DNA of 64,000 nt, from assembly GCF_030418295.1 (NCBI RefSeq), contig NZ_JAUHQA010000001.1, forward strand, positions 2,046,001-2,110,000, given 5' to 3'. The position numbers and the translations under genes are program-made. The DNA comes from Demequina muriae (GTDB taxonomy: Bacteria > Actinomycetota > Actinomycetes > Actinomycetales > Demequinaceae). Shown piece after piece: positions 14,872 through 23,942 of the stretch. Within the stretch, counting starts at the first letter, position 1; every line of letters begins with the position of its first letter. The notes under the pieces were generated by a model, which did not search any database, was not told the origin of the DNA, and was given only the letters and a program-made list of their open reading frames with translations.

Positions 14872-16551
14872 CTAGTTGCGGTGCGCCTGGTAGTACTCGA
14901 TCAGCGACTGGGTCGAGGCGTCCTGGGCGGCGAATGCCCACTGGTCGCCCTCGACGGCGGGCGCGATCTGCACGGCGAGCTGCTTGCCGAGCTCCACGCC
15001 CCACTGGTCGAAGCTGTTGACGCCCCAGATCACGCCCTGCGTGAAGGTGATGTGCTCGTACAGCGCGATGAGCTGGCCGAGCACGGCGGGGGTGAGCGAC
15101 GGCGCGAAGATCGACGTGGTGGGCTTGTTGCCCGCGAACGTCCGTGCGGCCACCAGAGCGCCCGTGGTGCCCTCCTCCTCGACCTCCTCTGCGGTCTTGC
15201 CGAACGCCAGCGCCTTGGTCTGCGCGAGGAAGTTGGCGAGGAACAGGGCGTGGACGTCCTGGTCGCCGTCCTTGAGTTCGTACGCCGGGTTCACGACCGC
15301 GATGAAGTCCGCGGGGATGAGCGTCGTGCCCTGGTGAATGAGCTGGTAGAAGGCGTGCTGGCCGTTGGTGCCGGGCTCGCCCCAGAAGATCTCGCCGGTC
15401 TCGGTAGTCACAGGAGAGCCATCCCACCGCACCGACTTGCCGTTCGACTCCATGGTCAGCTGCTGCAGATAGGCAGGGAAGCGGTGGAGCTGCTGCGCAT
15501 AGGGCAGCACGGCGTGCGACTGCGCGCCCAGGAAGTTCACGTACCAGATGTTCAGCAGCCCCATGAGGACGGGGACGTTCTGCTCGAGCGGAGTCTCGGC
15601 GACGTGCCTGTCCACCGTGTGGAAGCCGTCGAGCAGCTCCCCGAACACGTCCGGTCCGAGCGCGATCGCGAGCGACAGACCGATGGCCGAGTCGACGCTG
15701 TAGCGGCCGCCCACCCAGTCCCAGAAGCCGAAGGCGTTCGTGGGGTCGATGCCGAATGCCTCCACCTTGTCGAGCGCGGTGGAGACGGCGACGAAGTGGT
15801 GCGCGACCGCATCGGCCCGCTTGTCATCGTCGGAGACGTCGACGCCCGCCTCGGCCAGCTGCTCCCAGAGCCAGGCGCGCGCCAGGCGCGCGTTGGTGAG
15901 CGTCTCGAGCGTGGTGAACGTCTTGGAGGCGACGATGAACAGCGTGGTCTCGGGGTCGAGGCCCTTGACCTTCTGGCCCATGTCGGTGGGGTCGATGTTG
16001 GAGACGAACCGCGCCGAGATGCCGGCGTTGGCGTAGGGCTCGAGCGCCTCGTAGACCATGACGGGCCCCAGGTCCGAGCCGCCGATGCCGATGTTGACGA
16101 TCGTCTCGACGCGCTTGCCGGTGACGCCGGTCCACTCGCCCGAGCGCACTCGGTCCGCGAACTCGTTGACGCGACCCAGCACCTCCTGGACGTCCTCGTC
16201 GATGTTCTGGCCGTCGACGACCAACTCGGGTGTCGCATCGGCCGGGCGGCGAAGCGCGGTGTGCAGCACGGCGCGGTCCTCGGTGGTGTTGATGTGCTCA
16301 CCCGCGAGCATGGCCTGGTAGCGGGTGAGGACTCCGGTCTCGTCTGCTAGCTTGACCAGCGACGCGATGACCTCGTCGGTGACGAGGTTCTTGGACAGGT
16401 CGACGTGGAGATCGCCCAGGGGGAGGCTCATGCGGCCTACGCGGCCCGCGTCGGCGGCGAACCAGCCGCGCAGGTCGGGCGCGAAGTCGCGCTGGTGGGC
16501 CTCGAGCTCGGCCCAGGCGGAAGTGGCGGTGGCATCAATGGGTGAGTTCAC
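14872..16551 (-). CDS. pgi: Glucose-6-phosphate isomerase
   Basis: The 559-residue protein matches the family length and motifs: [47 protein letters not shown] and the C-terminal [14 protein letters not shown]. It interconverts glucose-6-phosphate and fructose-6-phosphate in the cytosol. The GTG at 16551 is preferred because TAGCCT ends seven bases upstream (leaderless layout); the frame is open further upstream but that extension resembles no Pgi. It is monocistronic and shares its terminator with the convergent ABC-2 operon. Confidence 0.97.
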   Translation of the reverse strand: MNSPIDATATSAWAELEAHQRDFAPDLRGWFAADAGRVGRMSLPLGDLHVDLSKNLVTDEVIASLVKLADETGVLTRYQAMLAGEHINTTEDRAVLHTALRRPADATPELVVDGQNIDEDVQEVLGRVNEFADRVRSGEWTGVTGKRVETIVNIGIGGSDLGPVMVYEALEPYANAGISARFVSNIDPTDMGQKVKGLDPETTLFIVASKTFTTLETLTNARLARAWLWEQLAEAGVDVSDDDKRADAVAHHFVAVSTALDKVEAFGIDPTNAFGFWDWVGGRYSVDSAIGLSLAIALGPDVFGELLDGFHTVDRHVAETPLEQNVPVLMGLLNIWYVNFLGAQSHAVLPYAQQLHRFPAYLQQLTMESNGKSVRWDGSPVTTETGEIFWGEPGTNGQHAFYQLIHQGTTLIPADFIAVVNPAYELKDGDQDVHALFLANFLAQTKALAFGKTAEEVEEEGTTGALVAARTFAGNKPTTSIFAPSLTPAVLGQLIALYEHITFTQGVIWGVNSFDQWGVELGKQLAVQIAPAVEGDQWAFAAQDASTQSLIEYYQAHRN

Positions 16552-16630
16552 GCCTCCCAGGCTAGTGCCGTTCGGAGGCTGCGTCACCGGGACGGTGTGC
16601 CCAGCCGATCCGCTCGGTCCTTCGCCCCAC

Positions 16631-16678
16631 GAGTGCATGAGTGCAAGAACTCGCCCCGGACTGTGGGCTCATGCACTC
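16631..16678. repeat. Inverted repeat GAGTGCATGAG between pgi and a hypothetical gene
   Basis: GAGTGCATGAG (16631-16641) and CTCATGCACTC (16668-16678) form perfect 11-base arms separated by 26 bases. It lies upstream of pgi and downstream of the 16699 gene on the minus strand. It could be a weak terminator with a long loop or a pair of half-sites for a regulator. Confidence 0.6.
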
Positions 16679-16698
16679 ACAGCGCGCACGGGCACTCG

Positions 16699-16977
16699 CT
16701 ACGCGCTGCCGAACTGAGCGTCGATGCGTTCCGGCCAGTCCGCATCGGCGAGATTCGCGCGGTCGAGCAGGTCGCGCCAGTCGTCGCGCGCGTGCTCAAT
16801 GGCGTCGTCGAACAGGCTGAGGTTGCCGCGCGCTGCGATCAGGACGCCGGCGTGGAGTCGCTCGGGGTCGACACCGGTGCCCACCGGAAGGCGCTCGAGG
16901 CGGCTCTGCACTCCGGGTGCCGATGCGCGGAACGCCTCGACCAGGTGCTCGCGAATGCGATCGGTGATGACGGCCAT
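16699..16977 (-). CDS. Hypothetical protein, 92 residues
   Basis: A small soluble protein beginning MAVITDRIREHLVEAFRASA, with a helical, acidic composition (IEHARDDWRDLLDRANL) and no signal or membrane segment. I do not recognise a characterised family, though the codon usage is ordinary for the region and the frame is intact. It lies upstream of pgi on the same strand, separated by 147 bases including an inverted repeat. Function is not assigned. Confidence 0.65.
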   Translation of the reverse strand: MAVITDRIREHLVEAFRASAPGVQSRLERLPVGTGVDPERLHAGVLIAARGNLSLFDDAIEHARDDWRDLLDRANLADADWPERIDAQFGSA

Positions 16978-17046
16978 GAGCGCGATTGTTCCACGTGGGC
17001 GAGGCGACTCTCAGCGTCCACCAGGTGACGCGGACCCGTCGGAACC

Positions 17047-17691
17047 GACACTAAGCGCCCACGGGGACGCTAAGGCGGAGACGTGGACGGCACGCGGGTC
17101 GCCTCGTGGTCTCGCAGCACGATCGAGATACCGTGACAGGGATGACCTCTGACTCGCGCACCTGGACGCGGATCTCACTCACCCACCTCGGCGCATGGAT
17201 CGGCGGCTTCGCGGCCGCCTTCGCGGTCTACATCGTGGCGGTGTGGGTAGGCGGCGGTACCGTCACATTCCTTGAGATCGCCTGGACGCTGCTGTGGTTC
17301 GGCCCGCTGATGGTCGTCGCGGCGGTGGTCCTCTGCGCCATTGAGCTGCTGCTCCTGGGCGCAATGCGGAAGGCGGTCGGCCTGCCGTTGGTCGCGAAGG
17401 CCGCGATTCCCGCGGTGGCTGTCTACTGCGCCGGCACGGCGATGCTCATCGGCATCGTGACGGCGCTGAACCCGACGCCCGAGGCGCCGCCGGTGGAGGA
17501 GGAGGGGCCCGTGGAACTGGCGATGTATGCCGACCTCCGCGAGCACACGGAGCGCTTCCACACCCGTGACCTCAGCGGTGCGTATGTCGCCAGTGCGGCG
17601 CTCGCGACTGTTCCGGCGGCGGCGGTCTTCGTGAGCCACTTCGTGTTCTTCAGGCGGATCCGTAGCGAGCGACACTGAGTGCCCACGAGGA
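17047..17691. repeat. Imperfect direct repeats flanking a membrane-protein gene
   Basis: GACACTAAGCGCCCACGGGG (from 17047) and GACACTGAGTGCCCACGAGG (from 17671) match at 17 of 20 positions and bracket the gene at 17142-17678; the second copy contains that gene's stop codon. Both are followed by GACGC within a few bases. This may be a remnant of insertion or duplication. Confidence 0.5.
17142..17678 (+). CDS. Hypothetical four-helix membrane protein
   Basis: The 178-residue protein has hydrophobic segments near residues 12-36, 45-68, 80-105 and 143-163, with an acidic extracellular or cytoplasmic loop (PEAPPVEEEGPVELAM) before the last. No family is recognised. The ATG at 17142 is chosen because TACCGT ends seven bases upstream; an in-frame GTG at 17106 lies before that promoter. 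It is convergent with guaD. Confidence 0.7.
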   Translation: MTSDSRTWTRISLTHLGAWIGGFAAAFAVYIVAVWVGGGTVTFLEIAWTLLWFGPLMVVAAVVLCAIELLLLGAMRKAVGLPLVAKAAIPAVAVYCAGTAMLIGIVTALNPTPEAPPVEEEGPVELAMYADLREHTERFHTRDLSGAYVASAALATVPAAAVFVSHFVFFRRIRSERH

Positions 17692-17710
17692 GACGCGGGC
17701 CCGTTGCCGG

Positions 17711-17771
17711 CGTCAACCAGTGCCGGACAGCACGTCGAGACGTCGCGTAGACGTCAATGAGTGCCGGACAG
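17711..17771. repeat. Pair of 20-base repeats at 41-base spacing
   Basis: CGTCAACCAGTGCCGGACAG (17711-17730) and CGTCAATGAGTGCCGGACAG (17752-17771) differ at two positions and start 41 bases apart, with a 21-base unrelated spacer. A second pair sharing the core GAGTGCCGGACAG at the same period is found in reverse orientation at 32537-32596. Both pairs are intergenic and sit just past gene ends. Confidence 0.8.
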
Positions 17772-17787
17772 GGGGTAGGGAGGAGGG

Positions 17788-19218
17788 TCAGTCGGGGTCG
17801 AGGCCTGGCGTCACGACCTCCTGGCCCTGCACGTAGACCCCGGCGATCGCGGGCTGGCGCAGGCCCATGAGCAGCGTGAACAGCTCCTCGAGCGTCGCCT
17901 CCGCCTCGTCGTCGGAGCGGATGCCCATGGTGAGCATGCCGTCCAGCGGCTCCCAGCGGGACTTCTCGATGAGCAGGAAGTCCGCCTCCTTGCCCACGTC
18001 GAGGTTGCCGAACGCGTGCTCCATGTCGAGCGCACGGGCACCGGCAAGGGTCGCGGCGAAGAGCAGCTCGGCCGGGTGCAGCGCGGTGCCGGCGTCGCCC
18101 TCCTCGGAGATGTGGACCTTGTAGCAGTCGCCCGCCACACGGGAGATCAGCCACTCGTCGCCCGCGCCGATGTCCGTGCCGAGCGCCACGTTGACTCCGG
18201 CGTCCATGGTCGCCTGCCACGGCATCGTTCCCGAGCCCAGGAACAGCTGTGAGGTGGGGCAGTGGGCGATCGATGTGCCGGTCTCCGCCATGCGGGCGAG
18301 CTCGCGCGGCTGCGAGTGCACCGCATGCGCCAGCGATGAGCGCCGGCCAAGCAGCGTGCGCCCGCCCTCGCGCGATCCGCTCAGGAACCTGCCGTCGTAC
18401 GTGTCCAGGTACGTCTCGACTCCGTAGGTCGCCAGCACCGCGGCGATCTCGCCGTCGCCCTTGCGGTTGTTCTCGTTCAGGTGGCTGTGGAAGTACACGC
18501 CGCGCATGCGCGCCTCGTCGTAGAGCTCGCCGAGCGCGCCGAGAGTCTGCGCTGTGACCGACAGGGAGAAGCGCGGCACGATCGCGACCTGCACGCGCGC
18601 GGTGCGCGGGTCGCCCGTGTCGACGGCGTGCCAGTGGTTGATCTCCTTCGCCACCAGGTCGATCGCCGTCTTCTCGTCGGTGATGAGTGCCGATGCGGCG
18701 TCGGGGCCCACGGTCTGGATGCCGCGGCCGGACACGACGCGCAGTCCCGAGGCGAGCGTCTCGCGGTACAGCGCGTCCTGCGCCACGGGGAAGGCGCTGC
18801 CGAACACCATCGCGGCGGTCGTTCCCGCAGCGATGCGGCGGCGCGTGAAGTATCGGGCCGCGCGCCCGGCGAACTCGGGGTCCGCGTACTGCGTCTCGGT
18901 GGGGAAGATGCAGTGGTCGAGCCACTCGAGCAGCTGGCCGCCGCCGTGGGCTGCGGTCGCATACGACTGCGGGTAGTGGACGTGCGAGTCCACGAACCCG
19001 GGGATCAGGTAGTCGGCCCGCGTGACGGGTGCACCTGCGTGTTCGGCGGGCAGGTCCGCCCACGGTCCGACCCACGCGATCTCGCCGTGGTCTCCGCTCA
19101 CCACCAGCGCGCCGTCGGGGATCGACACCAGCGCCTGGGTCACGTCCTGTTGCGCAGGAGAGCCGGCGATGTGGAAGAGGTGCGCGCGGAAGATGCGCGT
19201 GCCGGGGATGTGAGTCAT
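17788..19218 (-). CDS. guaD: Guanine deaminase
   Basis: The 476-residue amidohydrolase has the GuaD metal motif PGFVDSHVHYPQ, then FHSHLNENN, AHCPTSQLFLGSG and LGTDIGAGDEW, giving the His/Asp ligands of the catalytic metal. It hydrolyses guanine to xanthine and ammonia in the cytosol. The start at 19218 gives a normal length; the frame continues upstream into the uricase gene but without homology. It lies 11 bases after the uricase gene on the same strand, so they are probably co-transcribed. Its product is the substrate of the xanthine dehydrogenase at 23943. Confidence 0.94.
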   Translation of the reverse strand: MTHIPGTRIFRAHLFHIAGSPAQQDVTQALVSIPDGALVVSGDHGEIAWVGPWADLPAEHAGAPVTRADYLIPGFVDSHVHYPQSYATAAHGGGQLLEWLDHCIFPTETQYADPEFAGRAARYFTRRRIAAGTTAAMVFGSAFPVAQDALYRETLASGLRVVSGRGIQTVGPDAASALITDEKTAIDLVAKEINHWHAVDTGDPRTARVQVAIVPRFSLSVTAQTLGALGELYDEARMRGVYFHSHLNENNRKGDGEIAAVLATYGVETYLDTYDGRFLSGSREGGRTLLGRRSSLAHAVHSQPRELARMAETGTSIAHCPTSQLFLGSGTMPWQATMDAGVNVALGTDIGAGDEWLISRVAGDCYKVHISEEGDAGTALHPAELLFAATLAGARALDMEHAFGNLDVGKEADFLLIEKSRWEPLDGMLTMGIRSDDEAEATLEELFTLLMGLRQPAIAGVYVQGQEVVTPGLDPD

Positions 19219-19229
19219 GCCGTCACCGC

Positions 19230-20141
19230 TCAGACGAGCCCGGTGTACGGGGTCCATGCGGGACCTGCGTCGGGCGCATCGTCCCGGATCGCGCTGGCCT
19301 GGATGAGGCCGTACGGGCGGTCGTCGGCGTGGAAGACCTCGCCGTGGTTCTCGATGCCGAACCGTCCCAGGTCGTACTCGAAGTGGTGCTTGTTGGGCGC
19401 GGACAGGCGCACCTCGACCACCGCGGGCACCGACTCGAGCACCGCAGTGCCCATCGCGTACAGGGTCTGCTGAAGCGCGAGCGAGTGCTGAGTGGCGAAG
19501 GTCGACGTCAGCGCGTGCTTGATCGCGGCGTAGGTCGCGTTCCAGTCCACCTCGGTGCCGTCGAATCGCCACTTGGCGTTCAGGGCGGTCGCCATCACGC
19601 GGTCGTGAGTGGGCTCGAGCACCGTGAACTCGTCCTCGAGGAAGCCGTGGAACTCGCTGCCGGTGGACTTGAGGATCACCAGGTCCTTGAGTCCTCCCGT
19701 CACCCAGGTGCGGCGCGCATCGGCCGTCCCGGACACGGTGACCGACGCGGTCCTGACCTCCTGGCCCGAGCGCACCCACGTGTGGTCATGGCCCGCGCCC
19801 GTGCCGTCGGCGTCCACGCGCGTCCAGTCGTAGCGCTCGACCTCGACGCGTGCCTCGCGCACGGGCTCCACATCGTCGACGAAGTGCGTGGCCAAGGCGA
19901 GGGCATAGGCCTCGATCGACTCGAGTCCGATGGTCTTGGCGTAGGCGTAGGCCGTCTGCTTCTGGGTATCCGTTGGCAGCACGGCGCCCTGGTCGCCGGT
20001 CAGGTGCGCTGCGTCGAAGTCGCCGCGCAGGCAGGTCGAGACGTTGACGTCCGCGATCGTGTGGCGAGCGGTGTCGCGCACGATGCGCACGATGCGGTTC
20101 TCCGCCTTGCCGTACTGATGGTCGCCCAGAATGATCGCCAT
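19230..20141 (-). CDS. Urate oxidase (uricase)
   Basis: The 303-residue cofactor-free uricase starts MAIILGDHQYGKAENRIVRI with the catalytic Lys in YGKAE, and contains DFDAAHLTGD, LVILKSTGSEFHGFLEDEFT and the C-terminal LSAPNKHHFEYDL. It oxidises urate to 5-hydroxyisourate and H2O2; the product is taken by UraH at 896. AAAGG lies eight bases before the ATG at 20141, which is preferred over an in-frame start 15 bases upstream. It heads a two-gene unit with guaD. The end GLV is short and not a typical peroxisomal SKL, as expected for a bacterium. Confidence 0.96.
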   Translation of the reverse strand: MAIILGDHQYGKAENRIVRIVRDTARHTIADVNVSTCLRGDFDAAHLTGDQGAVLPTDTQKQTAYAYAKTIGLESIEAYALALATHFVDDVEPVREARVEVERYDWTRVDADGTGAGHDHTWVRSGQEVRTASVTVSGTADARRTWVTGGLKDLVILKSTGSEFHGFLEDEFTVLEPTHDRVMATALNAKWRFDGTEVDWNATYAAIKHALTSTFATQHSLALQQTLYAMGTAVLESVPAVVEVRLSAPNKHHFEYDLGRFGIENHGEVFHADDRPYGLIQASAIRDDAPDAGPAWTPYTGLV

Positions 20142-20259
20142 GGTCACGCCTTTCACGAGTGCGGGCGTGGTGGCACGCCTGCCGATCCCCTCACGTTAGC
20201 CATTCCGAGTTTCGGTGGCGTTTCGCGGGCGATCCGCTGTTCGCCCTGGGGCGTCGGGA

Positions 20260-21636
20260 CTAGGGCTGGTCGACGGCCGCCGCGCCCTGGACGGCGAGCG
20301 CTGGCCGCGCGATCAAGCGGCCCGCCAGTGGCGCGTCGGGCACGGCCGGGTGCACCTGCGCGCCGCCCACCCACGTGCGCGTCACCTGTCCCGTGAGAGT
20401 GCGACCGTCGAACGCCGACACCTTGTTGCGGTGCTGCAGGTCCGCGGCGTCGACGGTCCACGCGCGGCCCGGCGCGAACGCCACGACGTCCCCGCGGGCG
20501 CCCTCACGGATCGTGCCCTTGTCCTCGAGCCCCACGAAAGCCGCCGGCTTGGACGTCAGCCACGACAGCGCCGTCTCGAGCGGGATGCCGCGCGTCGCGG
20601 CGCCGCTGGTCACCGCCGCGAGCATCACCTGCAGTCCCGAGATGCCTCCCCACGCGCGGCCGAAGTCGCCGTCCGCCCCCACCTTGAGCTCGGCGGTCGC
20701 CGGGGAGTGGTCGGAGGCGACGAAGTCGATGGTGCCGTCCACCAGCGCGCCCCACAGCGCTTCGCGGTTGTCCTCGTCGCGCACCGGCGGGCAGCACTTG
20801 AACTCGGTCGCGCCGTCCGGGATGTGGTCGGCGTCGAACGTCAGGTAATGCGGGCAGGTCTCGACCGTCAGCTGGAGGCCTTCGGCCTTGGCGCCGCGGA
20901 TCTGATTGAGCGCAGCGGCGGAGCTGAGGTGCAGGATGTGCGCACGGCCGCCGGTCGCACGGAGCGCCGAGATGATGGTCGCGATCGCGCTAGTCTCGGA
21001 CGCGTCGGGCCGCGAGGCGACGAAGTCTTCGTAATAGCGGCTGCCGGCGTACCTCTCCAGGCGTGCCGGGTCCTCCGCGTGGACGATCACCATGCCGCCG
21101 AACCGGGCGGTCTCGGCGAGTGCCGCGCGCAGCTGCGCTGCGGAGAGGTGCGGGAACTCGTCGACCCCGGACGGCGACAGGAACGCCTTGAAGCCGAACA
21201 CACCGGCGTCGTGCAGAGGCTCGAGCGCTCCCAGCGAGGCGGGGATCGCGCCGCCCCAGAACCCGACGTCCACGGCGGCGTTCTCCGCAGCTGCCGCGCG
21301 CTTGGCGTCCAAGGCGGCGACCGTGGTGGTGGGCGGGATCGAGTTGAGGGGCATGTCGATGATGGTCGTCACGCCGCCGGCCGCCGCGGCGCGGGTCGCC
21401 GTCGCGAATCCCTCCCAATGGGTGCGTCCCGGCTCGTTGACGTGCACGTGGGTGTCGACCACGCCGGGGATCAGCACCTCGTCCGTCGCGAGAGACACGG
21501 TCTGGGTCGCGCTCCACTCCGCGTGACGAGGACCGATGCGCGCGACGATGCCGTCCTTCACTCCCACGGCGGCGCGCTTCCAGGTGCCGTCGATCAGGAC
21601 GCGGTCGCCGCGCACCACGAGGTCGAAGTCCGTCAT
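20260..21636 (-). CDS. allB: Allantoinase
   Basis: The 458-residue protein belongs to the dihydroorotase/allantoinase branch: GVVDTHVHVNEPGRTHWEGF (metal His and the allantoinase-type EPGRT), GFKAFLS (candidate carbamylated Lys), HAEDP, HILHLSS, and VASDHSP. It hydrolyses allantoin to allantoate. The ATG at 21636 follows TACCCT by six bases, so a leaderless start is likely. It has its own promoter and 118 bases separate it from uricase. No allantoate amidohydrolase was found in the window. Confidence 0.93.
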   Translation of the reverse strand: MTDFDLVVRGDRVLIDGTWKRAAVGVKDGIVARIGPRHAEWSATQTVSLATDEVLIPGVVDTHVHVNEPGRTHWEGFATATRAAAAGGVTTIIDMPLNSIPPTTTVAALDAKRAAAAENAAVDVGFWGGAIPASLGALEPLHDAGVFGFKAFLSPSGVDEFPHLSAAQLRAALAETARFGGMVIVHAEDPARLERYAGSRYYEDFVASRPDASETSAIATIISALRATGGRAHILHLSSAAALNQIRGAKAEGLQLTVETCPHYLTFDADHIPDGATEFKCCPPVRDEDNREALWGALVDGTIDFVASDHSPATAELKVGADGDFGRAWGGISGLQVMLAAVTSGAATRGIPLETALSWLTSKPAAFVGLEDKGTIREGARGDVVAFAPGRAWTVDAADLQHRNKVSAFDGRTLTGQVTRTWVGGAQVHPAVPDAPLAGRLIARPALAVQGAAAVDQP

Positions 21637-21771
21637 GGCGTGAGGGTACGGCCTGGATGTTGCGCGCGCGTGTCCAAGCGGTGACGCACTGACGTTGCGC
21701 TGGCGCGATCCGCGTCGCATGGCCGACACTGTGGTCAGCGAGCACGGACTCGCGGGGACGGAGCCTCGGCG

Positions 21772-22869
21772 GTGACGATCACTCGAGAGCAGGCGTTGTC
21801 GTGGCGGCTCGGGCGGCACTTCCTGACGACGCCCGCGGAGTCCGCCGTGGCAGTCGTGGACCGGCTCGGTGCCGTGCCGGCGATCTCGGGTGACCCGGAC
21901 CTCGCGATTCGGGCGCGGCTCGGCTCCTCGGAACCGGGGGTGGCGGCGTTGGCGCGGCGCGAGGGGGAGCTGATGCTGACCTACGCCTACCGGGGTGCGA
22001 CGCACCTCATGACTCCGCGCACGGCCGGGGTGGCGATGGCCCTCCGCGCCTCGAGCCGTATGTGGGAGCGCGCGTCGTGGGTGAGCTACTACGGCCTCGA
22101 GCCCGCCGACTGGCCGGACCTGCGCGCCGCCGTTCGGGAGGCGCTCGCGGCGGGTCCTCTGTCACGCGACGAGATCGCGACCGAGGTGACCAGGATCGCG
22201 CGGTTCTCTCACCTGCGGCCGGCCTTCATGAAGCCGGATGACGCGTTCCTGAAGCCCTTCGCGTGGCAGGGGGACATGTGCTTCGGCCCGGGCCGCGACG
22301 GCGTGGTGACCTATCAGCGGCCCGATGCGCTGGCGGGCTGGGAGGGACTCCCCCCTCTCGAGGTCGCCGGCCCTGCGGCCGTCATGGCGTACCTGGGCGC
22401 GTACGGACCCGCGCACGTGAGCCGCCTCCACTACTGGCTGGGCGAGGGTCTCGGCGCCGCCAAACGGAGCATCGCCGCGTGGGTGGCGGGGCTCGACGCC
22501 GAGCTTGTGACGGTGGAGGTCGATGGCGAGCCGATGCTGTGCGCGGGCGAGCATGTGGGGGAGCTCCGGTCCCACCATGGCGACACGTCGGTGGTGCTGC
22601 TGCCTGGCTACGACCAGTGGGTCCTCGGACCCGGCACGGCCGACCCGGTGGTGGTGCCGCCAGAGCGCCGTCAGGCCGTCACCCGGGGGGCGAGCGTGGT
22701 GCTGCACTCCGGAAGGGTCGCTGGCACGTGGCGGGCAGAGCGCGACAGCCTCGCCGTCGTCTGGTTCCCGGAGGCGGGCGACATCCCCCGTGCCGAGCTG
22801 GGGGCGGCCACGCGCAGGCTCGGGTCGCTCCTCGGGCGTGACTTCGCGGTCGACCTCGACGCGTCCTGA
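21772..22869 (+). CDS. Winged-helix DNA-binding domain protein (HTH_42, AlkZ/YcaQ-like)
   Basis: The 365-residue protein matches the winged-helix superfamily that includes Streptomyces AlkZ and E. coli YcaQ: N-terminal REQALSWRLGRHFL, the central RGATHLMTPR, HVSRLHYWLG, and a C-terminal LLPGYDQWVLGPG with GTW. AlkZ-type members are DNA glycosylases for alkylated or crosslinked bases; family members elsewhere have unknown roles. The characteristic QxQ motif (QAQ/QSR) of proven glycosylases is not obvious, so activity is uncertain. It begins with GTG and lies between the purine genes. Confidence 0.8.
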   Translation: MTITREQALSWRLGRHFLTTPAESAVAVVDRLGAVPAISGDPDLAIRARLGSSEPGVAALARREGELMLTYAYRGATHLMTPRTAGVAMALRASSRMWERASWVSYYGLEPADWPDLRAAVREALAAGPLSRDEIATEVTRIARFSHLRPAFMKPDDAFLKPFAWQGDMCFGPGRDGVVTYQRPDALAGWEGLPPLEVAGPAAVMAYLGAYGPAHVSRLHYWLGEGLGAAKRSIAAWVAGLDAELVTVEVDGEPMLCAGEHVGELRSHHGDTSVVLLPGYDQWVLGPGTADPVVVPPERRQAVTRGASVVLHSGRVAGTWRAERDSLAVVWFPEAGDIPRAELGAATRRLGSLLGRDFAVDLDAS

Positions 22870-22927
22870 CGCGGACTCGCCTCCGAGCCGCAACGCGCGC
22901 GAAACGTCCGCCGCCTAGATTGGGCTC

Positions 22928-23917
22928 ATGCTGGACATCGCCGCCGAGCTCGAGCGGGTGCTCGAGGCCGGCCATCGGGTGGGAGTCGTCACGGTCGCAG
23001 CCGTGCACGGCTCCGCGCCTCGCGCCGTCGGGTCCGCGATGGCGGTGACCGATGACGGCCAGGTGATCGGCGCCATCTCGGGTGGCTGCGTGGAGTCCGA
23101 GGCGCACGCGCTCGCCTCGGCCGTTCTCGACGGCGATGCCGCGCCCGCCGCGACCCTGGGGCTGTCCGACGACGACGCGCTCGCGGCAGGTCTGTCCTGC
23201 GGCGGCCATCTCTCGGTGATTGCGACGGTGCTCACGCCGGCCGATGCGGAGGTGCGTGAGCAGCTGCGCGCGGCTGTGGGCGGCGCAGCGGCCGCGTTGG
23301 ATCTCGCGCTCGCCGAGGGCACGGTCTCGACCACGATCGCCGCCGATGACGTCGCCACCCGGCTGGAGGACGGCGTGCTCCACCTGAGGCGCCCTGCAGC
23401 ACCGCGACTGATCATCGTGGGCGCCGTCGACTTCTCGTCAGCGCTCGCCACTGCCGCGCGCCCGCTCGGCTATCGCATCACCGTGGTCGATGCGCGCCCG
23501 GCGTTCGCCACGGCCGCACGCCACCCCGATGCGCACGAGGTGATCCGTGCCTGGCCAGGGGAGTACCTGGCAGGCACTGACGTGGGTCCCCGTGACGTGA
23601 TCTGCGTCCTCACGCACGAGGAACGGTTCGACATCCCCGCCCTGGCCGCTGCGCTTGCGACCGACGCCGCGTACGTGGGCGCCATGGGCTCGCGTCGCAC
23701 CGACGTGCGCCGGCGCGAGCTGCTGCGCGAGGCCGGCGTCGACCCAGAGGCACTCGCACGCCTGCGCAGCCCCATCGGCCTGGACCTCGGCGCGGTGACT
23801 CCCGCGGAGACCGCGATCTCGATCGTCGCCGAGATCGTCGCCGATGCGCGTGCGAGTCAAGCGCCGCGGCTCAGCGAGACCGTGGGTCCGATCCACGCGG
23901 GCGCCGCCCTCGCCTGA
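22928..23917 (+). CDS. xdhC: XdhC-family molybdenum cofactor insertion/sulfuration protein
   Basis: The 329-residue protein shows both XdhC domains: N-terminal GSAPRAVGSAMAV and ISGGCVE, and a C-terminal Rossmann-like part with LIIVGAVDFSSALA, YVGAMGSRRT and PIGLDLGAVTPAETAISIVAEI. XdhC binds molybdenum cofactor, promotes its sulfuration and inserts it into xanthine dehydrogenase. TAGATT ends six bases before the ATG, implying a leaderless transcript. It is convergent with the XDH gene, 25 bases away, so the two are linked in function but not in one transcript. Confidence 0.94.
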   Translation: MLDIAAELERVLEAGHRVGVVTVAAVHGSAPRAVGSAMAVTDDGQVIGAISGGCVESEAHALASAVLDGDAAPAATLGLSDDDALAAGLSCGGHLSVIATVLTPADAEVREQLRAAVGGAAAALDLALAEGTVSTTIAADDVATRLEDGVLHLRRPAAPRLIIVGAVDFSSALATAARPLGYRITVVDARPAFATAARHPDAHEVIRAWPGEYLAGTDVGPRDVICVLTHEERFDIPALAAALATDAAYVGAMGSRRTDVRRRELLREAGVDPEALARLRSPIGLDLGAVTPAETAISIVAEIVADARASQAPRLSETVGPIHAGAALA

Positions 23918-23942
23918 TCCGAGCTCCTCGCGGTGGGTGCGG

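Noticed and set aside
14881-16350. 489-codon plus-strand open frame opposite pgi
   Set aside because: Its product is rich in His, Arg and Asp with no domain, as expected for an antisense frame of a GC-rich gene; pgi is complete on the other strand.
20215-21684. 489-codon plus-strand open frame opposite allantoinase
   Set aside because: Arg/Gly/Val-rich with no recognisable motif; allantoinase on the minus strand has all metal motifs.
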